A DNA stretch of 5,282 nucleotides from CAZKFA01 sp964551925 (lineage in GTDB: Bacteria; Cyanobacteriota; Vampirovibrionia; LMEP-6097), in assembly GCA_964551925.1 (NCBI GenBank), contig CAZKFA010000049.1, forward strand, positions 1 to 5,282, given 5' to 3'. Below, piece by piece: positions 1 to 5,166 of the stretch. Position numbers and translations under genes: made by a program. The notes under the pieces are model-generated. The model made no database searches. It was not told where the DNA came from and was given only the letters and a program-made list of their open reading frames with translations. Within the stretch, counting starts at the first letter, position 1. Every line of letters starts with the position of its first letter.

Positions 1-2790
1 CTATTCCCCCGCCGGACCAGAGACAACTTTATTGAGCTTAGATGGAATTATATACTTACGCGCAGCAGCATTAACAGAATCCAAATCAATGGAATCTATC
101 ATTGTGTGATAAGTGTCGATATAATCCAAGCCTAGGTCATACAGTTGAATCTGAGAGAGAGTTTCAACAATATCTTCGTTACTGCCTAGTGCTCTAACTG
201 CAAAAGAACCCTTTAGGTAAGAGGTTGCAACTTTAAGTTCAGTCGGCGAAACACCTTCCTTAAGGAAATCTTCAATTATCTTCTTGGTTAAATCAACAGC
301 CTTAGTAACATTACTAGGATTGCAACCAAGATTCACACTAAACATACCAGCACCAAGAGTCGCAGAGAAAGCTGAGCGAATATTATAGACATAGCCAAAC
401 TCATCTCTGACAACAGCTCCTAGCCTTGAAGAGAGAGGACTACCACCAAGAGCATAGTTTGCAATTAAGAGTGGATAGAAATCTTCATGATGACGATTCA
501 CAAAAGAAGAATGAGCCAATATGATTTCAGTTTGCTCTTTCTCTGGCTTAACGGTTATTTTCTCTTTTGGCTCAGCAATCTCAACATTAGGTATAACTGG
601 CTTGGTGTTGGCAAGCTCAGTGCCATTCATATTCCAGCCAACGAAAATGTCCTTAACCAAAGCCTCTGCCTGATCCGCTTTGATATCACCAACCACAGAG
701 ACCAGAAGATTAGCTGCGTTGTAATTTTGTTGATAGAATTTTTTGATGTCGTCAACTGTTATAGCTTCGATAGATTTCATACGTACTTCCACTGAATCAA
801 TATAGTAAGGATGTCCCTGAGGATAGATCAACTGCGACATTTCACGACGCGAAATCTTACTTAAATAATCATCTTCTTGCTTCAATCTAGATTTAGCTTG
901 CTGTTTCAAAATAGATAACTCTTTTTCAGAGAAAGCTGGGTTCTGTAGAATATCTTTTAGGATTGCCAAGGTTGGCTCCAAATTCTTAGAGATAGAAGAT
1001 ACTGCGATCTTCGCTGTCTCAGTCCCTGAACTAAAACTAATATCAGACCCATAAAGATCTGTTAGTTTAGAAATCTGATATTTATCCATTGATTGCGAGC
1101 CTGTCTCAAGCAATTGACTTGTCAAAGATGCCAATCCTATTTGTGAAGCTTCTGCAGCAGAACCAGCATAAAACTGCACATCAATATAAACTAGCGGCAA
1201 TGAATGATCTTCTTTGAGTACCATTTGGATACTACCATTTTCTAAATTAGAACTCTGGAAGCTGAAACTTGGCTGAGAGAATTTCTCAGACTTAGAATAC
1301 TTAGGCTGAGTAATCTTCACCAAACGAGACAATTGTTCTGGATTCAACGGCTCAAGAGTGCCCGCACCATAATTAGCAACCTTAGCTGGCTCATGGAATT
1401 CAATCTCTGAGAGCGGAAGCGGAGCAGTGCCTGGCAACGATAAAACTACTGTCTTATTGGTATTAGTAAAATATTTCGCTGCAACTCGCTTAATATCATC
1501 AGCACTAACTGCCTTGATAGTATCCAACCAAGTAATATAATTAGTCCAATCACTAGAGATCGCATTGAAGTATCCAATCTGCAGAGCTTCCTCATGTACC
1601 CCATCACGTTGATAGATATAACTTGATTCTTCCTTTGCTTTAGCTATTCTTAGCTCATCATCAGTAATATTATTCTTAATGTCTTCAAGCTCAGCATAAA
1701 TCAACTTCTCTACTTTAGATATATCAGCATCAGCATTCACATTAGCTAGTATTCTAAAGAGACTTGGATCAAGACTAGATTCTGGCAAACCAGAGAAACC
1801 AGTCACTAAGCTAGTATCAACCAGCTTCGGATAGAGACGACTCGACATACCATCAAAAACAATGCCAGAAAGTAAATGCAGAGCAGCGGTATCATTATGA
1901 TTAAACTCTGGGATATGAAAGGCAATCCCCAAAAGCTTCACAGCACCTTCATTATATATAGTTATACGCTTCTCAGCTTTCTGGTCTGGTTCTGTAGGTA
2001 TCAATTGAGAAACAGTGTTACGACGCTTGTACTTGCCAAAATACTTAGTAATTAGTTTCAGAGCCAACTCTGAATCAAAATTACCAACTAGAACAGCAGT
2101 AGCATTGTCTGGATAATAAAAACGCTCATAAAACTCACGCATATTCTCTGCGTTAATATTATCGAGATCACGGCGCCAACCAATAACAGGATTATGGTAG
2201 GTATGTACATCAAACGCACTCGCTCTAAGCGTTTCATAAAGTACGTTATAAGGATCATTACGATTACCCTCGAGCTCCGACACAATAACAGAACGCTCTA
2301 AATCAATCTCCTCACCATTAAGGCGAGAATTCTGCATGCGATCTGCTTCAATCTTAATAGCCAGCTCGAGATTTTCTGGAGCAAAGTTTTCGTAATAAGC
2401 CGTGTAATCATCACTAGTAAAAGCGTTAAAAATACCACCTTGTAATTGAATCAACTGAGAAATTTCACCCTTGCGTAACTCTTGGGTCCCTTTGAACATA
2501 ATGTGTTCTAAATAGTGCGCAAGACCAGTCAGACCGGGTTTCTCATTACGGCTACCCACTCTATACCAAACCTGCCAAGAAAATAAAGGCGATTGTTTAT
2601 TGGATTTCAAAAGTACTCTAAAGCCATTATCGAGCTGATATTCATCAATCCCACCAAAGGACTTAACAAACTTAACCCCTTTTGTTTTTATGATTTTATC
2701 ACTCACAATTTCACTTTTTACTGTCATTGAATTACCTAAAAATATCAAAGTACAAACTACTAAGACTATATAACTTCTATTCACTTTCAA
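1..2790 (-). CDS. M16 family zinc metalloprotease, fused two-half form with N-terminal signal sequence
   Basis: A 929-residue insulinase/pitrilysin-family (M16) peptidase, which should bind zinc and cut peptides or unfolded proteins inside a clamshell chamber. The first half carries the inverted zinc motif HYLEH at residues 92-96 (ligands H92 and H96, base E95) and the third ligand E172 in VIVSELEG. The second half (from about residue 510) is a homologous but inactive repeat: the site aligned with HxxEH reads SQLLE (558-562). It keeps the Arg/Tyr substrate-binding motif SRLGAVVRDEFGYVY (788-802). Other bacteria often encode these halves as two adjacent genes; here they are fused. Residues 5-20 form a hydrophobic stretch after K2 and R5, so the protein is probably exported or anchored; I see no clear AxA cleavage site. 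The start is a TTG (complement of 2788-2790); an in-frame stop lies four codons upstream. A GTG two codons later is the main alternative. Starting at the first ATG (residue 22) would lose the signal. The stop is TAG at the window edge, so any terminator lies outside. Family assignment is firm; the substrate is unknown. Confidence 0.95.
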   Translation of the reverse strand: MKVNRSYIVLVVCTLIFLGNSMTVKSEIVSDKIIKTKGVKFVKSFGGIDEYQLDNGFRVLLKSNKQSPLFSWQVWYRVGSRNEKPGLTGLAHYLEHIMFKGTQELRKGEISQLIQLQGGIFNAFTSDDYTAYYENFAPENLELAIKIEADRMQNSRLNGEEIDLERSVIVSELEGNRNDPYNVLYETLRASAFDVHTYHNPVIGWRRDLDNINAENMREFYERFYYPDNATAVLVGNFDSELALKLITKYFGKYKRRNTVSQLIPTEPDQKAEKRITIYNEGAVKLLGIAFHIPEFNHNDTAALHLLSGIVFDGMSSRLYPKLVDTSLVTGFSGLPESSLDPSLFRILANVNADADISKVEKLIYAELEDIKNNITDDELRIAKAKEESSYIYQRDGVHEEALQIGYFNAISSDWTNYITWLDTIKAVSADDIKRVAAKYFTNTNKTVVLSLPGTAPLPLSEIEFHEPAKVANYGAGTLEPLNPEQLSRLVKITQPKYSKSEKFSQPSFSFQSSNLENGSIQMVLKEDHSLPLVYIDVQFYAGSAAEASQIGLASLTSQLLETGSQSMDKYQISKLTDLYGSDISFSSGTETAKIAVSSISKNLEPTLAILKDILQNPAFSEKELSILKQQAKSRLKQEDDYLSKISRREMSQLIYPQGHPYYIDSVEVRMKSIEAITVDDIKKFYQQNYNAANLLVSVVGDIKADQAEALVKDIFVGWNMNGTELANTKPVIPNVEIAEPKEKITVKPEKEQTEIILAHSSFVNRHHEDFYPLLIANYALGGSPLSSRLGAVVRDEFGYVYNIRSAFSATLGAGMFSVNLGCNPSNVTKAVDLTKKIIEDFLKEGVSPTELKVATSYLKGSFAVRALGSNEDIVETLSQIQLYDLGLDYIDTYHTMIDSIDLDSVNAAARKYIIPSKLNKVVSGPAGE

Positions 2791-2791
2791 T

Positions 2792-2809
2792 ATGATAGCT
2801 TATGTTATA
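2792..2809 (-). promoter_or_regulatory. candidate -10 elements for the M16 protease gene
   Basis: Only 26 bp separate the two divergent start codons, so the protease promoter must overlap the atpC start region. On the minus strand two -10-like hexamers are visible: TATAAC (2804-2809), which overlaps the plus-strand TATAAT, and TATCAT (2792-2797). The first would start transcription a few bases before the TTG codon. The second would start it next to the alternative GTG codon at 2782-2784. No convincing -35 or Shine-Dalgarno sequence is seen. The choice between them is inference. Confidence 0.3.
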
Positions 2810-2811
2810 AT
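2803..2811 (+). promoter_or_regulatory. extended -10 promoter of atpC, possibly giving a leaderless mRNA
   Basis: TGTTATAAT is an exact match to the extended -10 consensus TGnTATAAT. The hexamer (2806-2811) ends 5 nt before the first atpC ATG, so the usual 6-7 nt spacing puts transcription start at about 2817-2819, on the start codon itself. The -35 region has only a poor match (CTTTCA at 2784-2789, 16-bp spacer), as is typical of extended -10 promoters. The purine run AAGG at 2813-2816 touches the ATG and is too close for a normal ribosome binding site. Confidence 0.55.
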
Positions 2812-2816
2812 GAAGG

Positions 2817-3242
2817 ATGATGGCAGAAAATTTACTATTCGAACTAATCAGTCCAGACGGCTTAATCAAATCGACCAAGGTCAAAGAATTAGTTCTAGTT
2901 GCAGAGAATGGCGAGATTGGGATATTATCTAAACACGCTCCTATCAAAACCACACTCAAAGCTAGCCCAATAAGATATATTGACGAGAACAATAATGAAG
3001 AGATTTTTGCAATACTTGGCGGAGTTATGGAAGTTTCGAATAACAAAATTACTATTGTGACAAATTTCGCCCAGTCATCAGATGGTATTGATGAGTCTAA
3101 AACCAAACAAGCAGCAGAACAATCTGAATTAGCAATTAAAACACTTGCTCATAATGATCCAGAGCTTGTGATTGCCAAAGCTAAACTCGAAAAAGAATTA
3201 CTCTTGCTCAAAACCGCAAAACTGCGTACGGTCAGGTTATAA
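2817..3242 (+). CDS. atpC: F-type ATP synthase epsilon subunit
   Basis: A 141-residue protein matching the usual length of the epsilon subunit, part of the central stalk of F1 at the cytoplasmic face of the membrane. It couples gamma rotation to catalysis and can inhibit ATP hydrolysis through its C-terminal helices. The N-terminal beta-sandwich (about 1-90) shows the family pattern: FELISPDG near the start, then GEIGILSKHAPIKTTLK (32-48) and LGGVMEVSNNKITIV (67-81), with ID (91-92) at the junction. The remainder (about 92-141) is rich in Ala, Lys, Leu and Glu and would form the two-helix domain. Two ATG codons stand in tandem (2817 and 2820); the second lies 3 nt after AAGG, so either may be used. 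The gene is alone: its upstream neighbour is a divergent protease rather than atpD, so it is not in the common atpAGDC order. The stop TAA is embedded in a -10 hexamer for the following RNA gene. Assignment is confident from motif order and length. Confidence 0.93.
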   Translation: MMAENLLFELISPDGLIKSTKVKELVLVAENGEIGILSKHAPIKTTLKASPIRYIDENNNEEIFAILGGVMEVSNNKITIVTNFAQSSDGIDESKTKQAAEQSELAIKTLAHNDPELVIAKAKLEKELLLLKTAKLRTVRL

Positions 3243-3243
3243 T
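3238..3243 (+). promoter_or_regulatory. -10 element of the SRP RNA gene, overlapping the atpC stop codon
   Basis: A perfect TATAAT hexamer includes the TAA stop of atpC (3240-3242). Six bases separate it from G3250, the first base of the RNA's closing helix, which is the expected distance to a transcription start. The preceding bases GGT give half of an extended -10 motif. No good -35 is seen about 17 bp upstream (CGCAAA, 3215-3220), where the sequence is constrained by coding. Agreement between the -10 position and the independently inferred RNA 5' end supports the call. Confidence 0.6.
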
Positions 3244-3249
3244 ACTAGA

Positions 3250-3337
3250 GCTGTAGTAGGCGGTAGTAAGTTAGCGAATCTGGTCAGATGGGAAACCAAG
3301 CAGCCATAAGCCCAATCTTTCTAGGTGTCGCTACAGC
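3250..3337 (+). ncRNA. ffs: signal recognition particle RNA (4.5S, small bacterial type)
   Basis: This is the RNA scaffold of the bacterial SRP, which binds the Ffh protein and targets ribosomes making membrane proteins to FtsY. The domain IV hallmark lies at 3282-3305: GGTCAG, then a stem TGG/CCA capped by a GAAA tetraloop (3292-3295), then AGCAGCC. It has the same length and register as E. coli 4.5S RNA, where the stem is TCC/GGA and the loop GGAA, so both G-C pairs are swapped in a compensatory way. The 5' end GCTGTAG (3250-3256) pairs perfectly with CTACAGC (3331-3337). A weaker inner pairing, TAG (3264-3266) with CTA (3321-3323), continues the rod. There is no Alu domain at about 88 nt. 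One usually conserved G after GGTCAG is A (3288). A short run of four T follows the closing helix after AC; it may terminate, or the transcript may run into the next gene. Exact ends are inferred from the helix. Confidence 0.9.
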
Positions 3338-3343
3338 ACTTTT

Positions 3344-3349
3344 AAAAGG
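3344..3349 (+). promoter_or_regulatory. ribosome binding site that decides the start of the MshEN-like gene
   Basis: AAAAGG lies 10 nt before the ATG at 3360 and is the best Shine-Dalgarno match in this segment. It supports that start over an in-frame ATG at 3288, which falls inside the SRP RNA core and has no such site. The bases directly before it (TTTT, 3340-3343) form the palindrome CTTTTAAAAG with it and may be the end of the SRP transcript. Confidence 0.5.
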
Positions 3350-3359
3350 TTTCAATAAT

Positions 3360-3584
3360 ATGGAAAAACAATCAGGCAATAAGAAAAGATACAAACTAGG
3401 AGAGATTTTGATCAACCTTGGTGCCCTAACCGAAGCAGAGTTAAATAATGCTCTTGATATCCAAGCCAAACAGCCTGCTGATGAGAAGTTTCCTATCGGA
3501 CGTATTCTCTTAGAAGAAGGTTCTATTGAGCCGAATGATTTAATCGAGGCTATTAAGATCCAAGCACTGCAAGATGGTCATTAA
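3360..3584 (+). CDS. small GspE-N/MshEN-like tandem-motif protein
   Basis: A 74-residue soluble protein made almost entirely of two copies of a helical motif: KLGEILINLGALTEAELNNA running to Q35 (residues 12-35), and IGRILLEEGSIEPNDLIEAI running to Q68 (46-68). The pattern (R/K)LG..L...G.(L/I)....L..A...Q is that of the N-terminal domain of type II secretion/type IV pilus ATPases (GspE_N) and its c-di-GMP-binding version, MshEN. In MshE the two motifs are separated by about 23 residues; here the spacer is only 10 and no ATPase follows. It may be a free-standing regulatory or interaction module. C-di-GMP binding is possible but unproven, because the leading Arg is Lys in copy 1 and Pro in copy 2. 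The first 10 residues are charged and probably disordered. It follows the SRP RNA and overlaps the next kinase gene by 11 nt. The ATG at 3360 is chosen because any longer reading would be SRP RNA sequence. Confidence 0.8.
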   Translation: MEKQSGNKKRYKLGEILINLGALTEAELNNALDIQAKQPADEKFPIGRILLEEGSIEPNDLIEAIKIQALQDGH

Positions 3585-4878
3585 TATTGATTCTTTAGTC
3601 AAAGATTCTAATTTTCATAACAATAGTCCAATCATTCTCACTAGATGCCCAGGACGCATTAGCCTTAGCAAGCATGCTGATTATATTAATAGTGATCTAT
3701 TGTACGTTCTTGATGATAGAGCAGTCTATCTTGCTGCCCAAAAAACAATCAGGGACGGCGATGGACAAATCAAACTAATCAACCAAAACACAACTTTTGA
3801 AGCTATAAGTTTCTTGAATTCTCAATGTTATTCAATTAACAAGAATTCTTGGGGATTTTATATTGCAAAAATTCTTAGCGAATTAAAACTTACTAATGGT
3901 TTTGATCTAACTATCGTCATCAACAGCAACCTGCCAGATGCCAGTGGACTTAGCTCCTCACACGCTTTGATGGTAGCAGCCATACTTGCCCTCAAAGATT
4001 TATTCGACATCAAACTATCAACTCTAGAAATAATGCAACTCTGCAAAACTGTTGATAACGCCAAAGGCTTCAACTCAGGATTAGGAGATCAAGCTGCTCA
4101 ATTACTATCAACAGAGAATCATTTCAACTTCATTAAACTCTTTCCTACACTACAACAAAGCTCTATCACCATACCAGAAGATCTTGGCTTAATGACAGTT
4201 CCAAGCTTCATCAAAGCCCAAAAAAGCAATCCTGAGTTCAAAGCTGCTAATGACAATATTGCCCTCTATCAAAAAATCAACGAATTAGCTCAAACAAACT
4301 TAGTTAAACAATTAGGTGGCAATGTTGAGATAAATTATTTAGCAGACCTGCTACTTCACTTCAACGACAAAGAAATATTAATCGCACTAGAATCAATCAC
4401 TGATCTAAAAACAAGAGGCATAGCACTTTATGGCTTAGCAGAAGCAGCGAGGCTCAAACAACTCAAAGAAAATTTCTCAATAGAAAAATTAAGCGAGCAC
4501 TTACAACTCTCTCACCAAGCGGAGAAAAACTATCATCTTATTGACGGTCAATGGCAAAGGATAGCAGAAGCAGAACAGCTGAACTATTTTTTTGATATTG
4601 ATACGCCCCTAGCCAAACACTCTGGAATCTACTTAGCAAGCACATTAGCAAACGACATACTACAAACACTCGCGCTAACAATCAATGGTGTCCTTGGCTC
4701 TAGCATAAGCGGCGCTGGGCTCGGTGGCAATAACATTATCCTCTGCAAACGCAATCAAGCTGCTGCTATCAAACAAGAACTAATCAACCATTATTACAAA
4801 ACCATGGGACTAGAATCAGAAGCCAATAGCGGCATCCACCTAATTAAACCCAGCAAAGCCGCTCAGAGACTGCTTTAA
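3574..4878 (+). CDS. galactokinase-like GHMP-family sugar kinase
   Basis: A 434-residue cytoplasmic kinase of the GHMP family, expected to phosphorylate a sugar, probably at C1, with ATP. Motif 1 is CPGRISLSKHADY (25-37), the counterpart of the galactokinase signature PGRVNLIGEHTDY, but one residue shorter and with Lys in place of Glu. Motif 2, the phosphate loop, is NLPDASGLSSSHAL (119-132). The probable catalytic Asp is D172 in GLGDQ. Motif 3 is SGAGLGGNNIIL (379-390), and the C-terminus IKPSKAA (424-430) resembles the end of galactokinases. Length is slightly above the usual 380-400, with extra helical sequence around 225-335. The altered sugar-binding motif means galactose cannot be assumed; other GHMP substrates such as arabinose, or a heptose, fit as well. 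The ATG overlaps the end of the preceding small gene by 11 nt and lacks a good ribosome binding site, so translational coupling is likely. Family is confident, substrate is not. Confidence 0.93.
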   Translation: MVINIDSLVKDSNFHNNSPIILTRCPGRISLSKHADYINSDLLYVLDDRAVYLAAQKTIRDGDGQIKLINQNTTFEAISFLNSQCYSINKNSWGFYIAKILSELKLTNGFDLTIVINSNLPDASGLSSSHALMVAAILALKDLFDIKLSTLEIMQLCKTVDNAKGFNSGLGDQAAQLLSTENHFNFIKLFPTLQQSSITIPEDLGLMTVPSFIKAQKSNPEFKAANDNIALYQKINELAQTNLVKQLGGNVEINYLADLLLHFNDKEILIALESITDLKTRGIALYGLAEAARLKQLKENFSIEKLSEHLQLSHQAEKNYHLIDGQWQRIAEAEQLNYFFDIDTPLAKHSGIYLASTLANDILQTLALTINGVLGSSISGAGLGGNNIILCKRNQAAAIKQELINHYYKTMGLESEANSGIHLIKPSKAAQRLL

Positions 4879-4896
4879 AAACCAAGAATACACCAT

Positions 4897-4926
4897 TTGA
4901 CCTAGTTTTCTTAAATAAAGGTTAAT
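4897..4926 (+). promoter_or_regulatory. candidate promoter of the exported small protein gene
   Basis: TTGACC (4897-4902, five of six bases of the -35 consensus) is followed after 18 bp by GTTAAT (4921-4926, four of six of the -10). A second -10-like hexamer, TATAAC (4937-4942), has no matching -35 and would leave only an 11-nt leader. The gap between the kinase stop and the next ATG is 81 bp, with no clear hairpin terminator for the kinase. Confidence 0.4.
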
Positions 4927-4959
4927 CCATTTTGGGTATAACTTATCTAGAGAGTTACT

Positions 4960-5166
4960 ATGTTTTTAAAGTACCTTCGTCAAATATTACTAATTGGCCT
5001 ATTATTTAAGGCTCCAGGATTCAACTTGACTAGCTATTCAAATCAAATAATTAATCCACACAACCATTACTTACAATCTTTTCAATTACAAAGTATTTCT
5101 GGTGACATACCAAGCACTGATACCAAAAGCAGTGATCCGAAAGACACTAACACTGAGGTCTGTTAG
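4960..5166 (+). CDS. small predicted exported protein, unrecognised
   Basis: I do not recognise a family. The 68-residue product starts with a typical signal peptide: basic K4 and R7, then the hydrophobic core ILLIGLLF (9-16), with a likely cleavage around residues 18-25. An alternative is that it stays anchored. The mature part is polar, rich in Ser, Thr, Asn, Gln and Asp, and ends in a single Cys. A weak ribosome binding site, TAGAGAG, lies 5 nt before the ATG, and a candidate promoter is upstream. The stop is TAG; the same frame then stays open for 15 more codons to TAA at 5212-5214 and includes a second Cys, so the gene may be a version truncated by a nonsense change, or the amber may be read through. 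Its location directly after the kinase but with its own promoter gives no clue to its job. Reality of the gene rests on the signal peptide and the start context. Confidence 0.55.
   Translation: MFLKYLRQILLIGLLFKAPGFNLTSYSNQIINPHNHYLQSFQLQSISGDIPSTDTKSSDPKDTNTEVC

Noticed and set aside
487..795. Plus-strand open frame of 102 codons
   Set aside because: Lies wholly antisense to the conserved second half of the M16 protease; its translation shows no recognisable domain.
2088..2285. Minus-strand open frame with hydrophobic residues
   Set aside because: Out-of-frame shadow of the M16 protease on the same strand; the conserved protease reading is clearly the real one.
2810..2812. ATG just upstream of the atpC start
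   Set aside because: Out of frame with the epsilon subunit and located within the -10 hexamer region.
2777..3106. Minus-strand open frame of 109 codons opposite atpC
   Set aside because: Antisense to the conserved beta-sandwich of atpC and overlaps the divergent promoter; no domain recognised.
3288..3359. N-terminal extension of the MshEN-like protein from an ATG at 3288
   Set aside because: This ATG lies inside the conserved SRP RNA core and has no ribosome binding site; the 24 added residues are unlike the family, and a better start with AAAAGG upstream exists at 3360.
3284..3469. Minus-strand frame across the SRP RNA and MshEN-like gene
   Set aside because: Antisense shadow of an RNA gene and a better-supported CDS.
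3858..4073. Minus-strand frame opposite the kinase
   Set aside because: Antisense to the GHMP motif 2 region; no independent support.
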